Source of the DNA: Burkholderia cepacia
Lineage (GTDB): Bacteria; Pseudomonadota; Gammaproteobacteria; Burkholderiales; Burkholderiaceae
Length of the DNA stretch: 64,000 nt
Reading direction: 5' to 3'
Assembly: GCF_001039005.1 (NCBI RefSeq)
Contig: NZ_LDWR01000016.1
Span: 53,757 to 117,756, forward strand
Shown: one piece after another, positions 9,716 to 18,632 of the stretch
Layout: each line of letters begins with the position of its first letter
Numbering within the stretch: the stretch's first letter is position 1
Translations under genes and position numbers: made by a program
The notes under the pieces: generated by a model
Databases searched by the model: none
What the model was told of the DNA's origin: nothing
Seen by the model: only the letters and a program-made list of their open reading frames with translations

Positions 9716-10813
9716 TCAGGCCGCGAAGAGGCTGGTATAGCGCTTGATCCACGCCGGCTGGACGGCCGCGAGCGCCTTGTCGTCATGCAGGATGGCCTTC
9801 TCCGCGATCTGCTGCGGCGACGGCACGAATGCGCGGCTTTCCGCCGGGATCACGGCCTTCGAATTCACCGGCCCGTTCAGCACGTCGGCCGCCATCCGGC
9901 CCTGCACGCCCGCGTCGAGCGTGTGGTTGATGAACGCATGGATCAGGTCGAGGTCGCCCGGGTGCGCTTTCGGAATCACCGTGAACATCAGTTGCGTCGC
10001 GAAGCCTTCCTTCATCCCGTACGTCACGCCCATCTTGTAGTCGGGCTTGCGGATCTGGTCCGGGAAGAACGCGGGCGAATAGATGCCGCCGATGTCGAGC
10101 GAGCCGGTGCGGAACAGGTCGGCGACCTGGTTCGGGTTTTCGCCGAGCGTCATCACGCGATCCTTGAGCGCCGCGAGCTTGCGGAAGCCCGGCTCGATGT
10201 TCTGCTGCGAACCGCCGGCCAGCTTCGCGGCGACGATCGCGAGATCGACTGCCTCGGCCCACTCCGGCGGCGGCAGGAACAGGCGCCCCGCATATTTCGG
10301 ATCCCACAGCGCTTCGTAGCTCGCCGGTGCGGTCTTGACGGTCGACGTGTTGTAGATCAGCCCGTCCGACCACAGCAGGTAGCCGACCCCGAACCCGTTC
10401 GCGCCCGTGCGGTACTGCGGCGCGACGTCCTTCAGGTTCGGCAGCCGGTTCAGGTCCGGCTTCGCGAGCAGGCCCGCGTCGGCGAGGCCGGCCGCACCAA
10501 CGCCGGCCAGCGTGATCACGTCGTAGGTCGGCCGCTCGCCGGCGGCCTTGACCTTCGCGACCATGCCCGACGTGCCGTCCGCGCGGTCGGCGATCACGCG
10601 TGCGCCGGTCTGCTTGCTGAACGTTTCCGCGATGTTGCGCAGCGCGGCCGCACCGGTATCGTCAGACCACGTGAGGATGCGCAGCGTCTTGCCCGCGAAG
10701 CTGCTCGTCTGTGCCTTCGCAGTACTGATGAATGGCATCGGAAGGGCGGATGCGGCGAGTGCCGTGCCGAGGGTTTTGATCACCTGCCTTCTGCCCGCCT
10801 TGAAGTGTTGCAT
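9716..10813 (-). CDS. extracellular solute-binding protein, spermidine/putrescine type, probable Tat export
   Basis: PotD/family 1-like solute-binding protein of 365 residues. The N-terminus AGRRQVIKTLG followed by a hydrophobic stretch and an AKA-Q cut site looks like a twin-arginine signal peptide. The mature domain begins with TLRILTWSDDTG and contains YDVITLAGVGAAGLADAG and WSDGLIYNTSTVK, typical of polyamine/opine-type binding proteins. The start at 10813 is chosen for the signal peptide; 43 further upstream codons have no signal-like sequence. It is first of its importer and has its own 150-bp upstream gap with a dyad, so it may have its own promoter. Confidence 0.87.
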   Translation of the reverse strand: MQHFKAGRRQVIKTLGTALAASALPMPFISTAKAQTSSFAGKTLRILTWSDDTGAAALRNIAETFSKQTGARVIADRADGTSGMVAKVKAAGERPTYDVITLAGVGAAGLADAGLLAKPDLNRLPNLKDVAPQYRTGANGFGVGYLLWSDGLIYNTSTVKTAPASYEALWDPKYAGRLFLPPPEWAEAVDLAIVAAKLAGGSQQNIEPGFRKLAALKDRVMTLGENPNQVADLFRTGSLDIGGIYSPAFFPDQIRKPDYKMGVTYGMKEGFATQLMFTVIPKAHPGDLDLIHAFINHTLDAGVQGRMAADVLNGPVNSKAVIPAESRAFVPSPQQIAEKAILHDDKALAAVQPAWIKRYTSLFAA

Positions 10814-10900
10814 GGCCGTCTCCTGATGAACGATGCCGGGTGGTTCGATGCCGGTCGCCGAACGGCGGCGCGGGGTGTGGATGAACTGTAGGGAGGTCAA

Positions 10901-10920
10901 ATTTCCGCAACAAACGAAAT
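10901..10920. promoter_or_regulatory. dyad ATTTC-N10-GAAAT upstream of the binding-protein gene
   Basis: Short inverted repeat in an AT-rich patch 88-107 bp before the polyamine-type binding protein start, in the only sizeable gap of the leftward cluster. LysR proteins bind such AT-rich dyads, so it could be a site for the LysR regulator at the end of the cluster. The arms are only 5 bp, so chance is not excluded. Confidence 0.35.
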
Positions 10921-10963
10921 ATCCGCATGCGCGGCATGACATAAACGCATGGGCCGGACGGCC

Positions 10964-12436
10964 TCAGCGGGCCGGCATCATGACCTGCTTGATCTCCTGG
11001 AATGCGGCCAGCCCGAACGGGCCGAGCTCGCGTCCGACGCTGCTGCGCTTGTAGCCGCCCCATGAGGTTTGCGGATAGATCAATTGCGGCGTGTTGATCC
11101 ACACGACGCCTGCCTCGAGCGCGTCGGCGACCCGCTTGCCGCGTGCCGCGTCGCGCGTGACGACGGTCGCGACGAGCCCGTATTCGGTATCGTTGGCGGC
11201 CGCGATCGCGTCGTCCTCGGTATCGAACGTGCGGACGCACAGCACCGGCCCGAAGATTTCGTCGCGCCATAGCGCGCTGTCGGCCGGCACGTCGGCGAAC
11301 AGCGCGGGCCGGATGAAGTAACCGGAGCCGGCGGGCACGTCGCCGCCCGTCACGAGCCGCGCGCCGTCGGCCCGGCCTTGCGCGATGTGGCGCTTCACGC
11401 GTTCGTATTGCGCGCGGTTCGTCAGCGGGCCCATCTGCACGCCGGGCGCGAACGGCGGGCCGACGACGGTCGCGTCGATCCGCCGCGCGAGGCGCGCGAT
11501 CAGGTCGTCGGCGAGCGGCGCGGCGACGAGCACGCGCGAGGTCGCCGAACACATCTGCCCCGCGTTGAACAGGCCGCCGCCCGCGATCAGCTCGACCGCG
11601 TGGTCGGGATCGGCGTCGTCGAATACGACGATCGACGACTTGCCGCCGAGTTCGAGGCCGACGCCCTTGATCGTGTCCGCGGCCGTTTTCATGACCTGCG
11701 CGCCGACCGCCGTGCTGCCGGTAAACGACACCTTCGCGACGAGCGGATGCGCGCACAGCCGGGCGCCGACGTCGGGGCCGGTGCCCGTCACGACGTTCAG
11801 CACGCCGGGCGGCAGGCCCGCTGCGGCGGCGATCGCGGCGAGTTCGAGTTCCGGCAGCGGCGTGATCTCGGACGGCTTCAGCACGACGGTGCAGCCGGCC
11901 GCGAGCGCGGGCGCGAGCTTCCACGCGGTCGTCACCATCGGGAAATTCCACGGCACGATCAGCGCGGCGACGCCGGCCGGTTCGCGCCGGATCCATGCGC
12001 GGTGGTCGTCGCCGGGCAGCGCGACCTCGGTTTCGCCGTCCGTGTCGACGCGTTCCGCGAGGCTGGCGTAGTAGTCGAACGTGGCGATCACGTCGGCGAC
12101 GTCGATCTCCGCTTCGGCGAACGGCTTGCCGTTATTGAACGACTGCAGCGTTGCGAGCCGTGTGCGGTGCGTGTCGACGCCGCGCGCGATTACGCGCAGC
12201 AGGGTCGCGCGCGCGGCACCCGTCGTGCGTTTCCAGCCGGGAAACGCGCGGGCCGCGGCCTGGACGGCGCGCTCGACGTCCGCGCTGCCGCCGGCAGCCA
12301 CATGCGCGAGGACCGCTTCTGTCGACGGATCGACGATCGGCAGCGTGGCGCCGTCGGCGCCGGGCCCCCACGCGCCGTCGATGAAAAGCCCGGTACGCAG
12401 CGGCGGATCAAAGTGAAAATCGGGAGCCCGACTCAT
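10964..12436 (-). CDS. NAD(P)-dependent aldehyde dehydrogenase
   Basis: Aldehyde dehydrogenase of 490 residues that would oxidise an aldehyde to the acid. Key features are VPWNFPM (161-167), the general base E262 in LELGGKS, the catalytic C296 in GQMCSA, and FTGSTAVG (238-245) for cofactor binding. The start at 12436 (MSRAPDFHFDPP) overlaps the stop of the decarboxylase gene by 4 bp (ATGA), so the two are coupled. Coupling to a 2-oxoacid decarboxylase says that its substrate is the aldehyde made by that enzyme; 4-guanidinobutanal is the leading guess. Confidence 0.92.
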   Translation of the reverse strand: MSRAPDFHFDPPLRTGLFIDGAWGPGADGATLPIVDPSTEAVLAHVAAGGSADVERAVQAAARAFPGWKRTTGAARATLLRVIARGVDTHRTRLATLQSFNNGKPFAEAEIDVADVIATFDYYASLAERVDTDGETEVALPGDDHRAWIRREPAGVAALIVPWNFPMVTTAWKLAPALAAGCTVVLKPSEITPLPELELAAIAAAAGLPPGVLNVVTGTGPDVGARLCAHPLVAKVSFTGSTAVGAQVMKTAADTIKGVGLELGGKSSIVVFDDADPDHAVELIAGGGLFNAGQMCSATSRVLVAAPLADDLIARLARRIDATVVGPPFAPGVQMGPLTNRAQYERVKRHIAQGRADGARLVTGGDVPAGSGYFIRPALFADVPADSALWRDEIFGPVLCVRTFDTEDDAIAAANDTEYGLVATVVTRDAARGKRVADALEAGVVWINTPQLIYPQTSWGGYKRSSVGRELGPFGLAAFQEIKQVMMPAR

Positions 12437-14127
12437 CGCTGCACCTGCTCGAACCATGTCGCTTCGTCGATCTCGATCACGGTCGGAATCGCGCGCGCGG
12501 CGGCATCGCGCAACGTGGCGGCCAGTGCGTCGGGCGTCGCGGCCGCGTGCGCCGCGCAGCCGAAGCCGCGCGCGAGCGCCAGGAAATCGGGCGTGTACGG
12601 ATCGACGCCGACCGGCGTGATGTCGCGCGCGACCATGTATTTGCGGATCTCGCCGTAGCCGCGGTTGTTCCAGACGATCACGATCACCGGCACGCGGGCC
12701 TCGACCGCGCTCGCGAGCTCCGGCAACGTGAACTGCAGGCCGCCGTCGCCGATCAGGCAGACGACCGGGCGCTCGGGCGCGGCGAGCTTCGCGCCGATCG
12801 CGGCGGGCAGCCCGTAGCCGAGCGTGCCGTAGCCGGTAGACGAGTTGAACCAGCTGCGCGGCGCGTGTGCGTCGTGGGTGAAATTGCCGACGTACACGGG
12901 GCTCGTCGAATCGCCGGCGACGATTACGCCAGGCAGCGCCGCGACGATCGTGTCGATCAGCCGCGCCTGCGCGCGCGCGGGGCCGTCGTGGCCGGACGCG
13001 ATCGCGGCGCGCACGGCGGCCACGCGCGGCGCGCCCCAGCCGGCTTCGGGGGTCGGCGCCGGTTTTTCGTGCAGGCGGGTCGACAGCGCGCCGAGCGCCA
13101 GCCGCGCATCGCCGGCGATGGCGATCTCCGCGCGCGCATTGCGCATCAACTGCTGCGCGTCGATGTCGATGCGAATCAGCCGGCCATCGATCGCGAAGCC
13201 GCCGTCGAACGTGACGTCGTAATCCGTTTCGCCGAGCTCGGTGCCGACGGCGAGCACCACGTCGGCGTCGCGGATCGTCGCGCGGGTGGCGGGCAGCGAT
13301 TGCGTGGAGCCGATCAGCAACGGATGGCCGGCCGGCAGCAGACCCTTCGCGTTGATCGTCAGCGCGACCGGTGCGTGCAGGCGTTCGGCGAGCTCGCGCA
13401 ATTCGGTCGCCGCATGCACGGCGCCGCCGCCCGCCAGGATCAGCGGCCGGCGCGCATGGGCGAGCAGGTCCGCGGCCGCCGCGAGCGCGCCGGAGTCCGG
13501 TGCGGGGCGGGCGGGCAGCGCGGGCGGTGCGGCGGGCAGCGCGGGCGCCGGCATCACGATCACGTCGAGCGGAATCTCGATGTGCACGGGCCGCGGCCGT
13601 GCGCTTTCGAAGACCGCGAAGGCGCGCGCGAGCACCTGCGGCAGATCGGCCGCGTCGAGCAGCGTGTGCGAGAACGCGGTGAGCCCCGCGAAGACTTCAC
13701 GCTGCGACGGCAGCTCGTGCAGGCGGCCGTCGCCGTTGCCGAGCTCGCGCCGTGCGTTGACGCTCGAGATCACCAGCATCGGGATCGAATCCGCGTAGGC
13801 CTGTGCCATCGCGGTCGCGATATTGGTCATGCCCGGCCCGGTGATGATGAAGCAGACGCCCGGCCGGCCCGTGACGCGCGCGTAGCCGTCGGCCATGAAG
13901 CCGGCCCCCTGTTCGTGGCGCGGCGTCACATGGCGGATCGTCGATTCGGCGAGCCCGCGATAGAGCTCGACGGTATGCACGCCGGGAATGCCGAACACGC
14001 ATTCGACGCCATAACGTTCGAGCAGGTCGACGAGTGCTTCGCCGCAGGTGCGGGGACGGGCAAGGAACGGTGCCGGCGCGGCCGTGCGGGCCTCGGCGAT
14101 ACAGGAGAGGGGGACTGGATGGTTCAT
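12433..14127 (-). CDS. thiamine-diphosphate-dependent 2-oxoacid decarboxylase, possibly 5-guanidino-2-oxopentanoate decarboxylase (AruI-like)
   Basis: Acetolactate-synthase-superfamily enzyme of 564 residues. The catalytic glutamate E72 lies in RHEQGAGFMADGYAR; a central domain is at about 200-340; the ThDP/Mg site starts at GDGGLQFTLPELASAV and ends at WNNRGYGEIR. From memory the N-terminal stretch VFGIPGVHTVELYRGLA and the context with an aldehyde dehydrogenase resemble AruI of the arginine transaminase pathway, which converts 5-guanidino-2-oxopentanoate to 4-guanidinobutanal. The start at 14127 (MNHPVPLSC) is preferred over an arginine-rich extension. No arginine:pyruvate transaminase is in the window. 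Other 2-oxoacids remain possible. Confidence 0.8.
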   Translation of the reverse strand: MNHPVPLSCIAEARTAAPAPFLARPRTCGEALVDLLERYGVECVFGIPGVHTVELYRGLAESTIRHVTPRHEQGAGFMADGYARVTGRPGVCFIITGPGMTNIATAMAQAYADSIPMLVISSVNARRELGNGDGRLHELPSQREVFAGLTAFSHTLLDAADLPQVLARAFAVFESARPRPVHIEIPLDVIVMPAPALPAAPPALPARPAPDSGALAAAADLLAHARRPLILAGGGAVHAATELRELAERLHAPVALTINAKGLLPAGHPLLIGSTQSLPATRATIRDADVVLAVGTELGETDYDVTFDGGFAIDGRLIRIDIDAQQLMRNARAEIAIAGDARLALGALSTRLHEKPAPTPEAGWGAPRVAAVRAAIASGHDGPARAQARLIDTIVAALPGVIVAGDSTSPVYVGNFTHDAHAPRSWFNSSTGYGTLGYGLPAAIGAKLAAPERPVVCLIGDGGLQFTLPELASAVEARVPVIVIVWNNRGYGEIRKYMVARDITPVGVDPYTPDFLALARGFGCAAHAAATPDALAATLRDAAARAIPTVIEIDEATWFEQVQR

Positions 14128-14411
14128 GGATCGTGACGTGCCGATTGGGAGGGTGAGTGGCCCGTACCGCAAACGAGGGGGCATGCAGCGGATTGTCGGC
14201 GTCGATCCGGGGCGCCAACAATCGATTAGTTTTCATGCCGCGCATGAGCGCCGTGCATGGCGATGCGTGGTCGCGAGGATGTCGCGATTCGTCGGAGTAA
14301 TGGAATGCGCGGGCCGGCAACGGCGGTCCGGTCGCCGGCCAGGCCGCGGCGCGAAACCCGCAGCGGCCGGCAACCGGCGCGGCGCGCAGCCGCAACGGAC
14401 TTCGGCGTTCG

Positions 14412-15347
14412 CTAGCGTTCTCGCTTCGTCTTGCGTGCCGGCCGCGTTTCCCCAATCCTCTCCTTCATTGCATCGATAAACGCCCGCACCTTCGGCGAAG
14501 GCAGCCGCGTCGACGGATACACCGCATGAATCCCGGCCGGCGCCGCGTGCCATGCGGGCAGCAGCCGCACGAGCCGGCCGGTCGCGACGTCGTCGGCGGT
14601 CGAGAAATCCGTCAGCAACCCGAAGCCGCCGCCCGCGAGCACGATCGCGCGGCACGCTGTCGCGGTATTCGACACGACCGGCGCGACGCAGCGCACCGAC
14701 GCGTTGCCGCCGCGGGCGTTGTCGAGTTCGAGCGTGTGCGGACGCGGCAGCGTCGACAGCATCACGAACGGCAGTGCCGCGAGCGCATTCGTGTCGCGCG
14801 GCAGCCCGTTTCGCGCGACGAACGCGGGGCTCGCAACCAGCCACTTCTCGTACGTGCCGAGCTGCACTGCGCGATAGTTCGAATCGGCGAGGCGGCCGAT
14901 GCGGATCGCGACGTCGAGGTTGTCCGCGACGAGATCGACGACGCGGTCGTTCGCGACGAGCTCGACGTCGAGCCCCGGATGCGCGTCGCGCAACGCGACG
15001 ACGGCCGGCGCGACGACCAGCGCGCCGTAGTCGATCGGCACGCTCACGCGCAGCGTGCCGCGCAGCGGCCCCGTATCGGACGCCACCGCGTCGAGCGCGC
15101 TTTCGGTGGCGCGCATGATGTCGCGGCACGCGTCGTAGAACGCGCGGCCCGCGTCGGTCACGCTCAGCCGCCGCGTCGTGCGTACCATCAGGTTCGCGCC
15201 GACCTCGGATTCGAGGCGCTGCATGTGCGTGCTGACGACCGTCTTCGCGAGGCCGAGCCGCTCGGCCGCGGCCGTCAGCGAGCCGGCATCGACCACCGCG
15301 ACGAAGATCGCCAGCCGGTTCAGGTTCACGTCGCGCAGATCGGCCAT
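14412..15347 (-). CDS. LysR-family transcriptional regulator
   Basis: LysR regulator of 311 residues. The HTH is at about residues 8-66 (LNRLAIFVAVVDAGSLTAAA, KTVVSTHMQRLESEVG), then a binding domain with RGTLRVSVPIDYG of the CrgA/AaeR-like branch. The C-terminus is basic (RPARKTKRER). It is divergent from a GST gene with a strong dyad in the 126-bp gap, so the GST operon is its likely target. A 284-bp gap separates its stop from the decarboxylase gene; that gap (14128-14411) holds no other gene that I can see. Confidence 0.88.
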   Translation of the reverse strand: MADLRDVNLNRLAIFVAVVDAGSLTAAAERLGLAKTVVSTHMQRLESEVGANLMVRTTRRLSVTDAGRAFYDACRDIMRATESALDAVASDTGPLRGTLRVSVPIDYGALVVAPAVVALRDAHPGLDVELVANDRVVDLVADNLDVAIRIGRLADSNYRAVQLGTYEKWLVASPAFVARNGLPRDTNALAALPFVMLSTLPRPHTLELDNARGGNASVRCVAPVVSNTATACRAIVLAGGGFGLLTDFSTADDVATGRLVRLLPAWHAAPAGIHAVYPSTRLPSPKVRAFIDAMKERIGETRPARKTKRER

Positions 15348-15362
15348 CGTCGATTGTCCTAT

Positions 15363-15398
15363 AGAAGAGGATAATGTTTCCGCGATTATCCGTCTTCT
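15363..15398. promoter_or_regulatory. strong dyad between LysR and GST genes
   Basis: Inverted repeat with arms AGAAGA-GGATAAT (15363-15375) and ATTATCC-G-TCTTCT (15385-15398). The 13-bp arms match except for one extra G, with a 9-bp spacer. It lies 16-51 bp before the LysR start and 76-111 bp before the GST start, as expected of a LysR autoregulatory and activation site. The AT-rich core stands out from its GC-rich surroundings. Confidence 0.6.
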
Positions 15399-15473
15399 GG
15401 CCGCGAACGGCGAGCGTTACGCTGGAGCCGTTCGTCGCCGATTCCCGGCGGCGCGAGATTCCGGAGTGTTTTC

Positions 15474-16127
15474 ATGTCCGCCAAGCCCGCCGCCGGTAAG
15501 CCCGTCGCACCGATTCGCGTCTATTCGTTCCTGCTGTCCGGGCACGCGCACCGCGTCCGGTTGTTCCTGTCGCTGCTCGGTCTGCCGTCCGAGACCGTCG
15601 AGGTCGATCTCGCGGCCGGCGCGCAGCGCGAAGCGGCGTTCCTCGCGCTCAATCCGCTCGGGCAGGTGCCCGTGATCGACGACGGCGGCACCGTGATCGC
15701 CGATTCGAACGCGATCCTCGTGTATCTCGCGAAGCGCTACGGCGACGCGCACTGGCTGCCCGACGATCCGGCCGCCGCGGCGGTCGTGCAGCGCTGGCTG
15801 TCGTATGCGGCCGGCCCGATCGCGACGGGGCCGGCCGCGGCGCGGCTCGTGACCGTGTTCGGCGCGCCGCTCGACCAGGATGCGGCCAAGCGCACGGCCG
15901 CCAAAGTACTCGACGTGATCGACCGCGAGCTGGCCGGCAAGCCGTTCGCGGCCGGCGCGCAGCCGACGATCGCGGACATCGCCGCGTACACGTACATCGC
16001 GCACGCACCGGAAGGCGGCGTGTCGCTCGAACCGTATCCGCACGTGCGCGCATGGCTCGCGCGCGTCGAGGCGCTGCCGGGCTTTGTCGGCATGCCGACG
16101 ACGCGCGCGGGCCTGCTCGCCGCATAA
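15474..16127 (+). CDS. glutathione S-transferase family protein
   Basis: Cytosolic GST-fold protein of 217 residues. The N-terminal thioredoxin-like domain (about 15-92) opens with [20 protein letters not shown] and has the glutathione-binding [13 protein letters not shown] and ADSNAIL segments with cis-proline and ES/DS motif. The helical C-terminal domain has the capping motif [16 protein letters not shown] precedes the ATG. It is followed 36 bp on by a flavin/ferredoxin fusion enzyme, so the two are probably co-transcribed and may act together on an electrophile or pyridoxal-like substrate. Confidence 0.9.
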   Translation: MSAKPAAGKPVAPIRVYSFLLSGHAHRVRLFLSLLGLPSETVEVDLAAGAQREAAFLALNPLGQVPVIDDGGTVIADSNAILVYLAKRYGDAHWLPDDPAAAAVVQRWLSYAAGPIATGPAAARLVTVFGAPLDQDAAKRTAAKVLDVIDRELAGKPFAAGAQPTIADIAAYTYIAHAPEGGVSLEPYPHVRAWLARVEALPGFVGMPTTRAGLLAA

Positions 16128-16163
16128 CGTTTCTCAACGCCACGCCTTCTCCGGGAGAACGCG

Positions 16164-18263
16164 ATGAACGCCCCGACCGCCGTCGTACCAGGCTGGGAAC
16201 TCGATGCCGCGCCGTTTCACGCGGGCGAACTCGCCGTGCAGCAGCGCGCGGGCGTCACGGAGGCCGCGGGTTCGGCCGGACGGCGCGGGATCCGGCGCTT
16301 CATGCCGGACCAGCACCGGACGTTTTTCGCGCAACTGCCGTTCTTCGTGCTCGGCGGCGTCGATGCGCACGGCCAGCCGTGGGCGACGTTGCGGGCCGGC
16401 GCGCCGGGCTTCGTGACGTCGACGGATGCGCGCACGCTGCGCATCGCCGCGCCCGCGCTGCCGGGCGATCCGCTGGCCGGCGCGTGGCGGCCGGGCGCGC
16501 CGCTCGGCGGGCTCGGGATCGAGTTCGATACGCGGCGGCGCAATCGCGTCAACGGCGTCGTGCGCGCCGTCGACGACGATGCGCTGACGATCGCGGTCGA
16601 GCAGAGCTTCGGCAACTGCGCGAAGTACATCCAGGGCCGCACGCCGACGTTCGTCGCGCGCGATAGCGATTCACACGGCGCGCCGGACGTGTCGGACCAA
16701 CTGAACGATGCGGATCGCGCGTTGCTCGCGCAGGCCGATACGTTTTTCGTCGCGAGCGCGAACACGTCGGCGGAAGCGGGCGTTGCACGCGGCGCGGACG
16801 TGTCGCATCGCGGCGGGATGCCGGGCTTCGTGCGCGTCGACGATGCGCGCACGCTGACGACGCCGGATTTCAGCGGCAACCGCTTCTTCAACACCCTCGG
16901 CAACCTGCAGCACGATCCGCGCGCGGGGCTGCTGTTCGTCGATTTCGACAGCGGCGACCTGGTGTATGTCGCCGCGCGCGCCGAGATCGTGTGGGACGGG
17001 CCGCTCGTCGCGTCGTTCGACGGCGCGCAGCGCGTCGTGCGGTTCCATGTGCGGGAAGTGCGGCGCATGCGCGCGGTGCTGCCGTTCCGATGGTCGGCGG
17101 TCGAACGCGCGCCGCAGTTCGCGGCGATGGCGGCGGGTGCCGGTGGTGCGGCGACGGTGACGGTCGCGCCGGTGCCGCCCGCATCGGCACTTGCATCAGA
17201 ACCCGCGCCTGCGCCCGCGCCGTCCATATCGGCAAGCGCGTGGCGGCCGCTGCGCATCGCGAGGATCGTCGACGAAGCGCGCGCGATCCGCTCGTTCCAT
17301 TTCGAACCGGCGGACGGCGGCACGTTGCCCGCCTACGAAGCCGGGCAGCATCTGACGCTGCGTATCACGCTGCCGGGCGGCGACGCGCCGTCGATTCGCA
17401 GCTTCACGCTTTCCGATGCGCCGGGCGGCGCACATTACCGGATCACCGTGAAGCGCGACGGGCACGTATCGGCCTGGCTGCACGATCATGCGCAGGCGGG
17501 CATGACGCTCGACGCGCAGATGCCGCGCGGCCGCTTCACGTTCGATGCCGCGAGTCCGCGCCCGGCCGTGCTCGTGTCGGCCGGCATCGGCATCACGCCG
17601 ATGGTCGCGATGCTGCGCGGCGCGCTGGCCGACGCCGCGCCGTCGCGCCGCGTGGTGTTCGTGCACGGTGCGCGTGAAGCGGCCGACCGGCCGTTCGCGG
17701 CGGATCTGGCGCGTGTCGCGGCTGCCGATGCGAGGTTGTCGCTCCACTGGTTCGACAGCCGCCCTCAAGGCGACGCGGCAGCGCAGGCGGGCCGCATCGA
17801 CATCGGGCAACTGAAGCGGATCCTGCCGTTCGACGACTACGACTTCTACCTGTGCGGGCCGTCGGCGTTCATGCGCGACCTGTACGACGGGCTGCGCGCG
17901 CTGAACGTGCCGGACGAGCGCATCCGTTTCGAGGCGTTCGGGCCGTCGAGCGTGGCCCGCACCGCGACCCGCGCGGCGGGCATGCCGGCGGTGCCGAGCG
18001 TGCCGGTCGTGTTCCGGCGCACGGGGCGTGAAGCCGCGTGGACGCCTGTCGACGGCACGCTGCTCGAATTCGCGGAAGGGCAGCGCGTCGCCGTGCCGTC
18101 CGAATGCCGCTCCGGTTCGTGCGGCACATGTGCGACGCGCGTGCTGTCCGGCGCGGTCGATTACGAGCAAATGCCCGATGCGGCGGTCGAACCCGGCTGC
18201 GCGCTGCTGTGCGTCGCGCGGCCCGCGCAAGGGGCCACGGAGCCGCTCGTGCTCGACCGCTGA
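16164..18263 (+). CDS. PNPOx-like / flavin reductase / 2Fe-2S ferredoxin fusion protein
   Basis: Three-domain redox protein of 699 residues. Residues about 40-310 are a split-barrel pyridoxamine-phosphate-oxidase-like FMN domain (RRFMPDQHRTFFAQLPFFVL, GMPGFVRVDD, GNRFFNTLGNL). After an Ala/Pro linker (about 335-365), residues 366-590 form an FAD/NAD ferredoxin-reductase module (PSIRSFTLSDAP for FAD, VSAGIGITPMVAML for NAD). Residues 610-699 are a plant-type ferredoxin with cluster cysteines C648, C653, C656 and C683. Electrons would flow NAD(P)H to FAD to 2Fe-2S to the flavin barrel (inference). GGGAGAA precedes the ATG. Native substrate unknown. Confidence 0.88.
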   Translation: MNAPTAVVPGWELDAAPFHAGELAVQQRAGVTEAAGSAGRRGIRRFMPDQHRTFFAQLPFFVLGGVDAHGQPWATLRAGAPGFVTSTDARTLRIAAPALPGDPLAGAWRPGAPLGGLGIEFDTRRRNRVNGVVRAVDDDALTIAVEQSFGNCAKYIQGRTPTFVARDSDSHGAPDVSDQLNDADRALLAQADTFFVASANTSAEAGVARGADVSHRGGMPGFVRVDDARTLTTPDFSGNRFFNTLGNLQHDPRAGLLFVDFDSGDLVYVAARAEIVWDGPLVASFDGAQRVVRFHVREVRRMRAVLPFRWSAVERAPQFAAMAAGAGGAATVTVAPVPPASALASEPAPAPAPSISASAWRPLRIARIVDEARAIRSFHFEPADGGTLPAYEAGQHLTLRITLPGGDAPSIRSFTLSDAPGGAHYRITVKRDGHVSAWLHDHAQAGMTLDAQMPRGRFTFDAASPRPAVLVSAGIGITPMVAMLRGALADAAPSRRVVFVHGAREAADRPFAADLARVAAADARLSLHWFDSRPQGDAAAQAGRIDIGQLKRILPFDDYDFYLCGPSAFMRDLYDGLRALNVPDERIRFEAFGPSSVARTATRAAGMPAVPSVPVVFRRTGREAAWTPVDGTLLEFAEGQRVAVPSECRSGSCGTCATRVLSGAVDYEQMPDAAVEPGCALLCVARPAQGATEPLVLDR

Positions 18264-18297
18264 CGCGCCTGCGACATGCCGCCGCAGATGGCGTGCT

Positions 18298-18328
18298 GCG
18301 CGAAAATCGCGCGCAACTGCTTCTTTTT
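18298..18328 (+). terminator. probable rho-independent terminator
   Basis: Hairpin GCGCGA-AAA-TCGCGC (18298-18312) followed, after a short gap, by a run of T (18322-18328). It lies 35 bp after the fusion enzyme stop and before the DUF2970 gene. Confidence 0.45.
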
Positions 18329-18384
18329 TCGGATGCCGGTCGGATCGACGATAGCGTCAACCGATAGACGAAAGGAGCAACATC

Positions 18385-18588
18385 ATGAAACTGCTCGGCA
18401 TGATCAAGCTGGTCCTGTGGAGTTTCTTCGGCGTGCGCAACAGCAAGGCGCACGCGGCCGATCTCGCGAACGTCAACTTCACGCTGCTGCCGTTCGTGGC
18501 GATCCTGCTCGCGCTGCTCGTCGGCGCGATCATTTACGGCGTCGTGCACCTGGTCGTCGATCCGACGGTGACGATGCAGGGGTTCTGA
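18385..18588 (+). CDS. DUF2970 family small membrane protein
   Basis: Protein of 67 residues with the DUF2970 pattern: an N-terminal amphipathic piece ending in LVLWSFFGVRNSKAHAADLA, then one hydrophobic segment (about residues 31-57) and a short tail. This family is widespread in beta-proteobacteria and has no known function. AAAGGAGCAAC directly precedes the ATG. It stands alone between two hairpin terminators. Confidence 0.85.
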   Translation: MKLLGMIKLVLWSFFGVRNSKAHAADLANVNFTLLPFVAILLALLVGAIIYGVVHLVVDPTVTMQGF

Positions 18589-18598
18589 GCGGCCCGTG

Positions 18599-18632
18599 AA
18601 CCGCGAGCGGGAGATCGTTCCCGCTCCGGTTT
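18599..18632 (+). terminator. rho-independent terminator after the DUF2970 gene
   Basis: Stem with arms AACCG-C-GAGCGGGA (18599-18612) and TCCCGCTC-CGGTT (18619-18631), one bulged C, 6-base loop, then a short T tract. It starts 11 bp after the DUF2970 stop. Confidence 0.65.
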
